A program made the position numbers and the translations under genes. From assembly GCA_044226205.1 (NCBI GenBank), contig JBGAHL010000004.1, positions 62,001 through 126,000 of the forward strand: a stretch of DNA of 64,000 nucleotides, written 5' to 3'. The notes under the pieces were generated by a model. That model saw nothing but the letters and a program-made list of their open reading frames with translations, ran no database searches and was not told the origin of the DNA. Source of the stretch: M3007 sp044226205. Its GTDB lineage: Bacteria > Bacteroidota > Bacteroidia > Chitinophagales > Saprospiraceae. Positions 15,725-24,510 of this stretch are shown piece by piece; within the stretch, counting starts at the first letter, position 1, and the number at the start of each line of letters is the position of its first letter.

Positions 15725-15841
15725 GTGGCATCGGCCCAGGCCGCGGGCAAGTTTATCGAAGATTTATTTTTACGGGAATGGCAAATCAACTTCATTTGAG
15801 GGTTAAAACTCCTTTTTCACACTAAACCCTTCTGGATTCTT

Positions 15842-16285
15842 ATGGAAGATAACAGCCTGCTCGATTCCAACCTTGATGAAGCCCCTGTCAATTACGATTA
15901 TGCGTCCTCAGGCCTCCGGTTTGCCAATTACGTGGTGGACCAAATCGTGCTTTACATCCTTTCCGGCGCCGCCGGCCTCGTGCTCGGCCTGATGTCGCCT
16001 TCGGTTGTCGAAGACGAAACCGGCCTCAATATCATCAGCATCATCATCGCCCTTGGCGTGTCGCTGGCCTACTACACGCTCATGGAAGGCTCGACAGGCA
16101 AAACCGTCGGGAAATACGTAACCGGCACCCGCGCTTTCACCGAAGACGGCGAACCGCTCGACATGGGCAAAGCATTCATCCGTTCGCTTTGCCGCCTGAT
16201 TCCTTTCGAAGCATTTTCCTTCCTTGGCAGTTACAGAGGATGGCACGATACGATCTCCAAAACGATGGTAGTGAAAGACCGTTAA
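15842..16285 (+). CDS. RDD-family membrane protein
   Basis: A 147-aa protein with the RDD domain. An acidic N-terminus (about 20 residues) precedes GLRFANYVVDQIVLYIL, the first helix with the R and D that name the family. A second hydrophobic segment follows at about 62-80 (IISIIIALGVSLAYYTLME), and then GKTVGKYVTGTRAFTEDG and RSLCRLIPF/WHDTISKTMVV close the domain. RDD proteins are small multi-pass membrane proteins, some proposed as Na+/H+ antiporters; this one has no further clue. It is convergent with the DinB-like gene, with a family B palindrome between them. Confidence 0.88.
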   Translation: MEDNSLLDSNLDEAPVNYDYASSGLRFANYVVDQIVLYILSGAAGLVLGLMSPSVVEDETGLNIISIIIALGVSLAYYTLMEGSTGKTVGKYVTGTRAFTEDGEPLDMGKAFIRSLCRLIPFEAFSFLGSYRGWHDTISKTMVVKDR

Positions 16286-16314
16286 AAGCAAGATTTCTCT
16301 GCCTTACGCCGCCA

Positions 16315-16348
16315 ACTGACGGGGTGACTTTGGAGTCACCCCGTCAGT
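16315..16348. repeat. 34-bp perfect palindrome, family B, copy 2
   Basis: It is the exact reverse complement of the element at 1252-1285: the same 15-bp arms with the four-base centre inverted (TTGG instead of CCAA). It again lies in a gap between convergent genes (stops at 16285 and 16416). Confidence 0.75.
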
Positions 16349-16415
16349 AACAACCTGAATGCGATATCATATTTGCTATCCTATTCAAGGATGCTGCTGA
16401 TGAGACAGCCTCTTT

Positions 16416-16868
16416 TTATACCCGCTCGTGCAGGATTTGCTGCGTATGATGCCTCAAATGTGCCAGATAATCACGCGCCAAAAAGCCGAGGGAGTGAAGC
16501 TCAGGGGTGTCTTTTCCAGTATCGCAAAGCCGGGTTTCTCCTGCTTCGGGCAAATACTCGAGCACATGGGCCAGGTGCAGGTTCAACATTTGCCAAAACG
16601 CGACCAGATCAGCCCATTGATACTGCGAATAATGCTGCAATTGCACCCATTCGTCCTGATGATAAATAATGTTCGGCCGATCCTGATACTGGCCGCAAAC
16701 CAGCCGCCGAATGTTGTTGTGCGCCGAATCCGCCAGGTGGCCGAGTATTTCTTTTTTGCTCCATTTGCCTGGCGCCGGACAGGCATCCGCTTCCTGCTCG
16801 GGAACGTTCAGCATGCGGGCAGCCAGCTTATCCACCTCATCCCTGATGGTTTGCGCTAAAATTTTCAT
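16416..16868 (-). CDS. DinB-like four-helix protein
   Basis: A 150-aa protein with the DinB/YfiT fold pattern. A helix-forming N-terminus precedes ACPAPGKWSKKEILGHLADSAHNN, with His in the LGHLADS motif. A middle helix (YQWADLVAFWQMLNLHLAHVL) and a C-terminal RDYLAHLRHHTQQIL supply the remaining metal-ligand histidines. DinB-superfamily proteins are metal-dependent thiol transferases or hydrolases of mostly unknown substrate. The gene lies 24 bp downstream of the alpha/beta hydrolase gene and is probably co-transcribed with it. Confidence 0.82.
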   Translation of the reverse strand: MKILAQTIRDEVDKLAARMLNVPEQEADACPAPGKWSKKEILGHLADSAHNNIRRLVCGQYQDRPNIIYHQDEWVQLQHYSQYQWADLVAFWQMLNLHLAHVLEYLPEAGETRLCDTGKDTPELHSLGFLARDYLAHLRHHTQQILHERV

Positions 16869-16892
16869 CGCAGGTGTTGTTTCTCCTTGTGT

Positions 16893-17801
16893 TTAATGAG
16901 CCGGCCAGGCATCAGTCATGGCCTGTCGCACAATGTCCGGGCGCGACCAAAGGATAAAATGATCGCCTTCCGGCAGCAGCACCGTCCGGACGTCGGGGCT
17001 GTTGACCAGCATACGTTTGGCAAATCCGGCATTGGCCGCCGGCACCAGCCGGTCGTCGAGGGCCTGCACGATTCGGACAGGGCAACGAACTTCTTGCCAT
17101 CGGGGCATCATTGTCCGAAGTTCATCTTCCAGACTGATAATCTCGCGGTTGCTCGTCCACAAGCTTTTGGGAATCAGCCAGCGCAGGGGCGGCGGATCGA
17201 TGGCGGCCTGCCACCAGGGGTGTTCTTCGAGGTCGGGATCGACCGAGCCGGCCACGATCACCAGCATGGCCGTCCGCTCGGGGTAGTCCATGGCAAAACG
17301 AACGATGACCGGCCCGCCCAGCGAGTGTCCGACCAACACGACCGGGCGGTCGGGCGACAAGCGGTCGGCGACCGCTTTCACCGCCTCCGCCTGCGCTTTT
17401 AACGAAGGCTCGGCCCGCCCGAAGCCGCTCGTGTAGCCAAAACCCGGGCGGTCGAGTGAGACAATACGAAACGATCGGGTCAGCAGCGTATCCGCCAGAT
17501 AAGGCAAATAGGCATCGGCGGAGCCCGGCGAACCGTGCACCATTATCGCCAGCGGCAGCGAATCGGCCGAGGCTACAGCCACAGCGTGGATCGTTCGGCC
17601 TGCGGCAGGTACATCGATAAATTCGGGTTGAAGCGACTGGCCTTTTTTGCGAAGTTCTTCCGGCCATCGCGCATCGGGCGTTCGCATGGCCAGGCAACCC
17701 GCCTGCACCGCGATCAGCCAAGCGAACAGGAGGCCAAGTACGACGTAGGAGAGTCGGCGCAGCCAACGGCGGCGCGGGCGGGCAACAGATCGGGTAGTCA
17801 A
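16893..17801 (-). CDS. membrane-anchored alpha/beta hydrolase
   Basis: Alpha/beta-hydrolase with the full triad. The nucleophile is Ser in VGHSLGGP, the acid is Asp in QALDDRLVP, the base is His in EGDHFILW, and the oxyanion-hole motif is MVHGSPGSADAY. An Arg-rich N-terminus followed by YVVLGLLFAWLIAVQAGC suggests a membrane anchor or an atypical lipoprotein signal. The frame opens with a GTG at 17828, but that codon lies inside a perfect terminator hairpin for the upstream peptidase gene, so I place the start at the TTG at 17801; neither start is certain. Substrate unknown. It is followed 24 bp later by the DinB-like gene. Confidence 0.85.
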   Translation of the reverse strand: MTTRSVARPRRRWLRRLSYVVLGLLFAWLIAVQAGCLAMRTPDARWPEELRKKGQSLQPEFIDVPAAGRTIHAVAVASADSLPLAIMVHGSPGSADAYLPYLADTLLTRSFRIVSLDRPGFGYTSGFGRAEPSLKAQAEAVKAVADRLSPDRPVVLVGHSLGGPVIVRFAMDYPERTAMLVIVAGSVDPDLEEHPWWQAAIDPPPLRWLIPKSLWTSNREIISLEDELRTMMPRWQEVRCPVRIVQALDDRLVPAANAGFAKRMLVNSPDVRTVLLPEGDHFILWSRPDIVRQAMTDAWPAH

Positions 17802-17819
17802 AATGGGCGCACGATTGAT

Positions 17820-17856
17820 AAAAAACACGGTTGCCGATGCTCCGCGGCAACCGTGT
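17820..17856 (-). terminator. intrinsic terminator of the M1 peptidase gene
   Basis: A perfect 11-bp stem (17825-17835 with 17846-17856, ACACGGTTGCC and its complement) with a 10-base loop and, on the minus strand, a run of T. It lies 30 bp after the peptidase stop codon and overlaps the GTG that would otherwise start the hydrolase. Confidence 0.8.
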
Positions 17857-17885
17857 CAACATTACGACAAGCCGGCAGTTTTTTA

Positions 17886-19754
17886 CTATTTGCGCTCCCA
17901 GAAATTATTGCTTTTGTCCACGTCGGGCACGTAAGTGCTGCCGAGCCGAACGTAGCGGAGCGTTTTGTCGATCGTTATTTTGACCGAAAAACTTTTCCCG
18001 CCTTTTTCCCAAACAGCAGGGCTGTGGTGAATTTTTTTCTCCGAACCGTCGGCAAACGTAAGCGTCAGATCGACCGGAACAGGCTTCGAGCCTTTCGATT
18101 CGATCACAATCTCTTTTTCGCGCCCCTCGGCGCTCACCCGGGCGATGGCCAGATCAGGGAAGCCGTCTTCAAAAAACCAGCGCTTCCAGAACCAGTTGAG
18201 GTTGACGCCCGACCCCGTATTCATGCTGTAAAAAAAATCGTTGGGCATCGGATGTTTGCCGTTCCAGGTGTCGATGTAGAAGTGAAGTCCTTTAAAATAA
18301 CGTTCGTCACCCAGCATATCCCGTGCATAAAGATACCCCAGCCCGGGCTTGGGATACGAATTGAGGAACTGCGTATTGCCCATTTCAAGCGTAGTAAGCG
18401 TCACTATCGGCAAATCGTTTTCACTCCCGGCCGCTGCCTCGTAAGGCGCGATGCCGTATTCATCCACGATGCTCGAATCGATCATTGGAGAGATGAGCCA
18501 CTCCCCGATGGTCGCCCAGCCTTCGTCCATCCAGCCGTATTTTGTTTCATTGGTTCCCATGAAAAATGGAAACATCATGTGAAAAATTTCATGGTCGGTC
18601 AGTTCGATCGACTCGGCCCGATCGTCGAGCGGGTTGTCGTTCACCATCATGGGATATTCCATCTGGTCGAGGCCATCGAACACCGTGACGTGCGGGAAAG
18701 GAAATGGCCAGCGTGGAAATTGATAGCTCATGGCCTCCACCGTTTTTCGGGCAAAATGCACGACCTCGAAATAGTCGCGGTGCTGCGGGTTGAACACGGC
18801 ATCGACGCGGGTGCGGCGACCCGACGATTTGTCGACCACCAGACTGGACGAATACCACATGTAGTGGTTGCTGATGGCAAACGCCACGTCGGTGACTTTT
18901 TGCGCCCGGAAACGGAAGGTGTTTTCGGGCTTGTCGGCCGTAATGGCGCCTTTTTTAAGGTCGGTACTGTCGATAATGACGGTCATTTCGTTCGACTGTT
19001 CGGCTTTGGCCAGCCGCTGACAATATTCGGGTTGCAACACGTCGCTGCAATTGGTCAAATCGCCGGTGGCCCACACCAGGTAATCTTTCGGCACCGTAAC
19101 GGACAGGTTGAAATCACAAAAATCATTGTAAAACTCCTGGGTGCCGAGGTACGGGAAACGGTTCCACCCGTCGATGTCGTCGTACACGGCGATGCGGGGA
19201 AAAAAGTAGGCGACAAACCAGGCGCCCGGGTCGATCTGGCCGGTGCGCAGGTGCGATTCCCGGTTGAGGGTGTACGAAAATTCGATATTAAAAACCAGGC
19301 TTTGCCCGGGCAGAAGAGGTTTGTCGAGGCGCACGGTCATATTGGTGCCGTTGATGCGCCAGCCTCTTTCCTTGCGCTCAAGTCCGTTGACCACCATCCG
19401 GCTGATCTTGACGCCATCACTCACGTCGTCGGGATCGAAAGGCATCAGGCGTTGCGCGCCTTTTTGATAAATATTGGGGTAAATCTTGAATATCATCTCC
19501 CGAAGCGTGTCGGGGCTGTTGTTGACATAGCTGACCTCTTCATCCCCCTTGATCAGCCGGGTGCCGGGCTCGAAGCGTATATTGATGGTGTAACTGGCGG
19601 TGTTTTGCCAGTATTTCGGGCCCGGACGACCGTCGGGGCTGCGCGTGCCTTTTTCATAGGTTTTTAAAATGTTGCGCGGAGTGGGCAGTTCGGTTTGGGC
19701 GCCCAGTCGAAACGCCAGCAACAGGAGGAGGGTAAAGGACAAAAGTCGGGACAT
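17886..19754 (-). CDS. secreted M1-family zinc metallopeptidase
   Basis: A 622-aa gluzincin aminopeptidase of the M1 family. The zinc site is HEIFH, with the third ligand Glu 18 residues later in MDEGWA (HExxH-x18-E). The exopeptidase GAMEN motif is represented by QMEYP. The start at 19754 gives the signal peptide MSRLLSFTLLLLLAFRLGAQ; an upstream ATG would add eight polar residues before it. The N-terminal beta domain (about 40-220), catalytic domain (about 230-500) and a small C-terminal beta domain fit the family. No T9SS sorting tail is seen, so a periplasmic location is likely. It probably trims peptides for nutrition. Confidence 0.92.
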   Translation of the reverse strand: MSRLLSFTLLLLLAFRLGAQTELPTPRNILKTYEKGTRSPDGRPGPKYWQNTASYTINIRFEPGTRLIKGDEEVSYVNNSPDTLREMIFKIYPNIYQKGAQRLMPFDPDDVSDGVKISRMVVNGLERKERGWRINGTNMTVRLDKPLLPGQSLVFNIEFSYTLNRESHLRTGQIDPGAWFVAYFFPRIAVYDDIDGWNRFPYLGTQEFYNDFCDFNLSVTVPKDYLVWATGDLTNCSDVLQPEYCQRLAKAEQSNEMTVIIDSTDLKKGAITADKPENTFRFRAQKVTDVAFAISNHYMWYSSSLVVDKSSGRRTRVDAVFNPQHRDYFEVVHFARKTVEAMSYQFPRWPFPFPHVTVFDGLDQMEYPMMVNDNPLDDRAESIELTDHEIFHMMFPFFMGTNETKYGWMDEGWATIGEWLISPMIDSSIVDEYGIAPYEAAAGSENDLPIVTLTTLEMGNTQFLNSYPKPGLGYLYARDMLGDERYFKGLHFYIDTWNGKHPMPNDFFYSMNTGSGVNLNWFWKRWFFEDGFPDLAIARVSAEGREKEIVIESKGSKPVPVDLTLTFADGSEKKIHHSPAVWEKGGKSFSVKITIDKTLRYVRLGSTYVPDVDKSNNFWERK

Positions 19755-19892
19755 AAAGCAGTTTTTTTCCGGGGGCAAGATGCGGGAAAGGCAGGCGTAG
19801 GGACAAATTTTTGCCCTGGTTGTTGACGGTGGATTTGAGAAGGCCGGTCGATTTGCGCTGAATTCAACCTTTCTGGCCCGAACGAGCAGTCG

Positions 19893-19911
19893 AAAAAGCA
19901 GTATTGCTGCT
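19893..19911 (-). terminator. short intrinsic terminator
   Basis: AGCAG (19898-19902) pairs with CTGCT (19907-19911). On the minus strand the hairpin is followed by TTTTT, directly after the stop codon of the T9SS protein gene at 19915. The stem is only 5 bp. Confidence 0.45.
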
Positions 19912-19914
19912 CCG

Positions 19915-21285
19915 TTAATGCTGAATGACCAGTTTCTGTCTCAGCGGTCCGCTGGTCTTGCTGCCGTCCATCCGGAGCACGTACAAGCCGTTGGGCAACA
20001 CAGGCAGGTCGATCCGTTCATCACCCGGCGTCAGGTCCGAGCCAAAACAAATTTTTCCTTGTAAATCATACAAATTCAGGCTTTTATAACCCAAACCCTG
20101 CCATTCCTTCACAAGGACAAAATCGGCGGCCGGGTTGGGCAAAACCGCGGGCGCGGGGCGTTCGGACCAGTCTTCCACGGCGCTGCTGGCAGGGTTCCAG
20201 ATACCCAGATAGCCCGTGTCGTTGTTGGGGCCGCCGCCGAAAAGCACGCCGCCGTTGTAGGGGATCAATGCCTCGATTTCCTTGCCGGGCGTGCCGCCGT
20301 CGAGCAGGTTGAGTTGAAGTGAGGCGCTGAGGGCCACTACGCCCGAACCGTTCAGCGTCGAGCCGTCGTCGGTCAGGACCTGATCGAAACCGCCCGTGAT
20401 AAAAAGGCTGTCGCCGACCGGTTTTATCGTGTGAATAAAGGGATAGGCGCCACTGATGGAATAATTAAAACCAAAGCCGGGGTTTTCCCAGTTCGTGCCG
20501 TTCCAGCGGGCAATACAGTTCAAATCCGTGCCGCCCGAAGCGGTAAAAGCGCCGCCCGCGTACAGCTGGCCGTTCAAAACGCCAATGCCGTAAACGGTCG
20601 AATTAAATCCTTCCCCGAAGGGGTGCCATTGCGTGCCGTCCCAGCGGGCGATGCCGTTGACAGTTTGGCCGCCGGCTTTGGTAAAATTGCCGCAAACAAT
20701 CAGATCACCCCCAAAAACGATCATCTGATGCGGGTATAAAATGGGCGGGCCGTCGGAAAAAGCGCCGCTGAGTCCGCCGCCGAGGGAGTCCCACTGAACG
20801 CCGTTCCAGCGGGCAATGCCCCGAACCGGCAACCCGTTGACGCGGTTGAATTCGCCGCAGGCGACGATCTGGTCGTCGTACTCGACGATATCGTACACCG
20901 ACGACGTCTGGCTTTGGTTCGGGTTGGGATTCGTGCGGTACACGGCGCCCAGCGTACTCAAAGTGGCGCCGTTCCAGCGCAAAATGTAGTTGGTATCCGT
21001 GCCAAATTCGTACGTAGCGATCAGCATGGCATCGCCGATCACTTCGAGCGCATGGCCTTCATCGATGCCGCCCTGGGCGCCAGTGACCCATTGCGTACCA
21101 TCCCAGCGACCGATGTAGCCCGTGTTTTGTCCACACATTTTGGTAAAAAAGCCGGTGGCGTACAGGTCGGACTGGTAAATAGCGAAATCGACCACAAACC
21201 CGTTGGTGGCGCCGCTGCAGAAATTGGACAACTGCGCCCGCAACAGCGCGGGGAAAAGCAGGAAAAGGATAAAGAATCGTTTCAT
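19915..21285 (-). CDS. T9SS-exported beta-propeller-like repeat protein
   Basis: A 456-aa secreted protein. Signal peptide MKRFFILFLLFPALLRAQ, then at least six repeats of the form GIARWNG-QW---GGG (for example about residues 50, 100, 150, 200, 250), with spacing of about 45-55 residues, as in propeller-like surface proteins of Bacteroidota. The last ~75 residues form a type A T9SS C-terminal sorting domain (LPNPAADFVLV, SLNLYDLQGK, LPNGLYVLR, QKLVI). It is expected to cross the outer membrane by the type IX system and be displayed or released. Ligand unknown. It is divergent from the gene at 21465; the gap between them contains a 7-bp hairpin (ACAGGCC/GGCCTGT, 21355-21373). Confidence 0.88.
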   Translation of the reverse strand: MKRFFILFLLFPALLRAQLSNFCSGATNGFVVDFAIYQSDLYATGFFTKMCGQNTGYIGRWDGTQWVTGAQGGIDEGHALEVIGDAMLIATYEFGTDTNYILRWNGATLSTLGAVYRTNPNPNQSQTSSVYDIVEYDDQIVACGEFNRVNGLPVRGIARWNGVQWDSLGGGLSGAFSDGPPILYPHQMIVFGGDLIVCGNFTKAGGQTVNGIARWDGTQWHPFGEGFNSTVYGIGVLNGQLYAGGAFTASGGTDLNCIARWNGTNWENPGFGFNYSISGAYPFIHTIKPVGDSLFITGGFDQVLTDDGSTLNGSGVVALSASLQLNLLDGGTPGKEIEALIPYNGGVLFGGGPNNDTGYLGIWNPASSAVEDWSERPAPAVLPNPAADFVLVKEWQGLGYKSLNLYDLQGKICFGSDLTPGDERIDLPVLPNGLYVLRMDGSKTSGPLRQKLVIQH

Positions 21286-21464
21286 TTTGACAAGAAGTTT
21301 GATTGGCGGGCGAATCTATCTGACTGGATTGTACTCACCCTGCAAAATGTTTAAACAGGCCCTCATGGCCTGTGAACGGGTCTTTTCACTCCGTCAGCAG
21401 GAAAATTCGAACGCGTTTGAACGTTTGCCGAACCGCTGTGTATCAGACTGAAAACTAACCGAAC

Positions 21465-23063
21465 ATGCAGATGCGCTTTTCCCTTTTTCTGTTGCTTTTT
21501 CTGCCCTTTTGGGGCAATGCCACCCCGAGCCTGGTCTGGGTTCAAACGTTCGAAGACCGGCTTCGGGAGGCCGAACTGACCGGCGACCGCACCACGGTGG
21601 CCGCTATTTGCCGCGAATGGTACGCCAGCGGACAGTATTCGCCGGGGGTGCTCAACTGGAACTACAACGCCCTGATGTCTGTAGAAGACAACAGTATTTT
21701 GTTTACTTCCACCGACACCGACACCTATCCGGCTTTCCTGCTCCAGTACGCCCTCGAAGTCAGGCCGGACGTGACGGTGCTCAATTTGTCGCTGCTCGAC
21801 AGCAAGGATTACCGTAATTTCATTGCACAGTCAAAAAATTATAACTGGCTGAAAGACAAGCCCGACGCTAATCAGTTTGTAGGCAGTTTGCTCAAAACCA
21901 GTTCCGGCTACGGCGAGTCCTACTTCCCCGTGTACTTCGGCATCATGTGCGATAAAAAACGCCTGCAGGCCGACCAATCGCAACTTTATCTCACGGGCCT
22001 TGCGCTGAAATACAGCACCCGCCCTTTCGATAACGTCGCCTTGTTGCGCTACAACTATGAAAACAGGTTCCGCACCGATTACCTGGAATTGCGCCTGCAG
22101 CCCGAGCAGTCGCCCGAACTGGTCGCCCAGCTCAATCTCAATTACATTCCCTCCCTTTTGCTGCTGCACCGGCATTACGAAACCGCCGGCGAAAACGCCA
22201 AGGCAGCCGAAATGGAAAGCCTGTCGCTCGCCATTGCCCGCTCGGGCAAGCGGGAAGCCGAGGTACGCGCCTTGCTAAACCCACCGACCGAAACCGCCGC
22301 CGTACAGTCGATCATTCCGGTCAAGTCGCTGGAAAAACCGATGAAAAAGATCGGCCCCAAACTTTACGCCGCCGAAACCGAACTGACCAACGAGCAATAC
22401 GAACTGTTCCTCCAGGATTTGGTCAAAAACAAAGCTTTCGACCCACTCAATCAATGCAAGACGACCCGCACCGACTGGCGCAGTCTGCTCGCCGGCCCCT
22501 TGCGCAACCTGCCCGATGCCACCCTGTTCAAAAACGGCCATCCCGATGCTCCGGAAGCCCCCGTGCAAAACATCAGCCACGAAGCAGCCGAAACGTACTG
22601 CGCCTGGATCACCGACGTGTACAACAACAGCCCGGGCAAGAAAAAATTCAAAAAGGTCAAATTCCGCCTGCCCACCGATGAAGAATGGGTGCTTGCCGCT
22701 TCCGGCGGACTGAAAAACGAGCCCTATCCCTGGGGCGGCGGCTACTATATCCGCAATGCGAAAGGTTGTTACCTCTGCAACATCAATGCCGTGGAAACCT
22801 GCGGCGATTGCCCGGATGGCATGAAAAACGAATCGAACGACGGCGGCTTTTTCCCCGTGCCGGCCACCAGCTATTTCCCCAACAATTTCGGCCTTTACTG
22901 CGTGGCCGGCAACGTGGCCGAAATGATTCAGGAACCCGGCAAAACCAAAGGCGGCAGCTGGATGGACGAACCCTTCTGGTCCCAAATCCGCAATACGCAC
23001 GAGCAGGCAGCGCCCAGCCCGGCAGTGGGGTTCAGGGTGTTCATGGAGGTAATTGAAGAATAA
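21465..23063 (+). CDS. secreted FGE/SUMF1-fold protein with DUF2723-like N-terminal region
   Basis: A 532-aa protein. Signal peptide to about residue 18 (FLPFWGNA). Residues about 60-130 (DNSILFTSTDTDTYPAFLLQ, VRPDVTVLNLSLLDSKDY) resemble the soluble tail of DUF2723/TMEM260-type membrane proteins as I remember them. Residues about 285-530 form a formylglycine-generating-enzyme fold: ETELTNEQYELFL, NISHEAAETYCAWI, FRLPTDEEWVLAA, PWGGGYY, GLYCVAGNVAEMI, KGGSWMD, GFRVFM. The domain is also used in gliding lipoproteins GldJ/GldK, but no lipobox is present. A cysteine cluster (GCYLC, CGDC) lies in the insertion. Catalysis is doubtful; a structural role in an envelope complex is more likely. It precedes the S41 peptidase gene by 26 bp. 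Confidence 0.83.
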   Translation: MQMRFSLFLLLFLPFWGNATPSLVWVQTFEDRLREAELTGDRTTVAAICREWYASGQYSPGVLNWNYNALMSVEDNSILFTSTDTDTYPAFLLQYALEVRPDVTVLNLSLLDSKDYRNFIAQSKNYNWLKDKPDANQFVGSLLKTSSGYGESYFPVYFGIMCDKKRLQADQSQLYLTGLALKYSTRPFDNVALLRYNYENRFRTDYLELRLQPEQSPELVAQLNLNYIPSLLLLHRHYETAGENAKAAEMESLSLAIARSGKREAEVRALLNPPTETAAVQSIIPVKSLEKPMKKIGPKLYAAETELTNEQYELFLQDLVKNKAFDPLNQCKTTRTDWRSLLAGPLRNLPDATLFKNGHPDAPEAPVQNISHEAAETYCAWITDVYNNSPGKKKFKKVKFRLPTDEEWVLAASGGLKNEPYPWGGGYYIRNAKGCYLCNINAVETCGDCPDGMKNESNDGGFFPVPATSYFPNNFGLYCVAGNVAEMIQEPGKTKGGSWMDEPFWSQIRNTHEQAAPSPAVGFRVFMEVIEE

Positions 23064-23089
23064 TACAATTGATTGATATCGTTCATTTT

Positions 23090-24508
23090 ATGATTGTCTC
23101 GCAAAACTGGATCATTCGAACGATCATCAGCTTCGGTCTGTGGAACGGGGCTTGTGCGCAAGGGTCAGGGCAAACGACAGCCTATGACCCTGCGCATCTT
23201 TTTTCCGTGTCGGAACTGCGCGCCGACCTGGGCTGGTACCAACAACAGTTGCAACAAAAACACCCCGGACTTTACACCTACACCTCCCGAACCGCGCTGG
23301 ATGCCTGCTTCGACAGTATCGCCCTTCGCATCGATCACCCCATGACGGAACGGGAGTTTTTCAACCTGCTCAGCACCGTTTCTTCCCGTATCTGCGACGG
23401 ACACACCCATATCTTCCCAAGCGACGAGGCAATGGCTTATCAGGAGGAACAAGGCCGATTTTTACCGCTGAAAATCGTCTGGCTGGACGGAAAAATGTAC
23501 ACAACAGGCTCGTGGCGCCATCGCGACACCATTCCGGCCGGCAGTGAAATCCTTGCCATCGACGGCAGGGAAGCAGCCGAAATCCGGGCATTTATGATGG
23601 AGCGTCAGCTTCGCGACGGCTACAACATTTCCTATGCCAACTGGATACTAAACCGTTGGTTCAGAAATTATTATGCCTTCCATTTTGGATGGTCGGACTA
23701 CTACAACATTCGATATCGGCAGGCCGGACAAGCGCCTTGTTCCGCGCAACTTTCCGCCATGAGCAACGACGACATCGCGCGTTGCAAACCTGTCGAGTCT
23801 TTCAAAGGGCAAGGCATCACCCTGTTCACCGACACCGCTCAAAGTCTGGCCTTGCTCACCATTCGCGACTTCCACGCCGACGTGCTAAAAGATCAATACG
23901 GCCAACGATTCAAACCGAGTATCGACCGGCATTTCAGTACCATACGCCGGCTCCGGATACAAAACCTCGTCATCGATCTTCGCGACAATCAGGGCGGGGA
24001 TGTAAAGTTTGGCACCTATTTATTGTCCTTTTTGATTAACCGGCCCTTCAAAACCCTCGACGGTTACGGGAAAGTCAGACACGGCAAGGCCCCTGAAAAA
24101 GATCGGGTGCGCAACGCCAACGGTCCTTCGCAGGGCTGGCATCGGCCCAAACGGCACACCTACAAAGGCAAACTTTACATCCTCGTCAACGGCGGCAGCT
24201 TCTCCAATTCGGTGATCGTGTGCTCGGCCCTGCGCCGATACACCGATTGCATCTTCATCGGCGAGGAAAGCGGCGGCAACCCGGCCCTGATCAACGGCTC
24301 GGGCAACTATTCCACCCTGCCGCACACCAAACTGAAAATAATGGTGCCCCGACTCCAGTACCGCCTGTCCGAACCAGGCAGCAATACCGGCCGGGGCATT
24401 CAGCCCGATTTTGTGGTCAAACCCGGACTCGACGATCTGCTTAAAAATGAAGACATTGTACGCTTGTTTGCCCTGAACCTGATTCATCAAAACCGCCACC
24501 AAAAATAA
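23090..24508 (+). CDS. secreted S41-family peptidase
   Basis: A 472-aa S41 (tail-specific/tricorn-type) serine peptidase. The ATG at 23090 gives MIVSQNWIIRTIISFGLWNG and a signal ending at ACAQ; a TTG at 23069 is in frame but less likely. The C-terminal catalytic domain shows LVIDLRDNQGGD, NGGSFSNS (candidate nucleophile among residues 370-374) and FIGEESGGN. The Lys that serves as general base in CtpA/Prc enzymes is not at the expected spacing, as in the GEE-GG subgroup. The N-terminal part (SVSELRADLGWYQQQLQQKHPGL) is typical of Bacteroidota S41 proteins. It ends two bases before the ECF sigma factor start, so the genes are translationally close and probably one operon. Confidence 0.87.
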   Translation: MIVSQNWIIRTIISFGLWNGACAQGSGQTTAYDPAHLFSVSELRADLGWYQQQLQQKHPGLYTYTSRTALDACFDSIALRIDHPMTEREFFNLLSTVSSRICDGHTHIFPSDEAMAYQEEQGRFLPLKIVWLDGKMYTTGSWRHRDTIPAGSEILAIDGREAAEIRAFMMERQLRDGYNISYANWILNRWFRNYYAFHFGWSDYYNIRYRQAGQAPCSAQLSAMSNDDIARCKPVESFKGQGITLFTDTAQSLALLTIRDFHADVLKDQYGQRFKPSIDRHFSTIRRLRIQNLVIDLRDNQGGDVKFGTYLLSFLINRPFKTLDGYGKVRHGKAPEKDRVRNANGPSQGWHRPKRHTYKGKLYILVNGGSFSNSVIVCSALRRYTDCIFIGEESGGNPALINGSGNYSTLPHTKLKIMVPRLQYRLSEPGSNTGRGIQPDFVVKPGLDDLLKNEDIVRLFALNLIHQNRHQK

Positions 24509-24510
24509 AC

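Noticed and set aside
17535..19667. 710-codon plus-strand frame across the M1 peptidase
   Set aside because: Antisense of a protein with an intact HExxH-x18-E site; no recognisable domain.
21465..23063. GldJ/GldK gliding lipoprotein
   Set aside because: The FGE fold fits, but there is no lipobox and the N-terminal half is unlike the Gld proteins.
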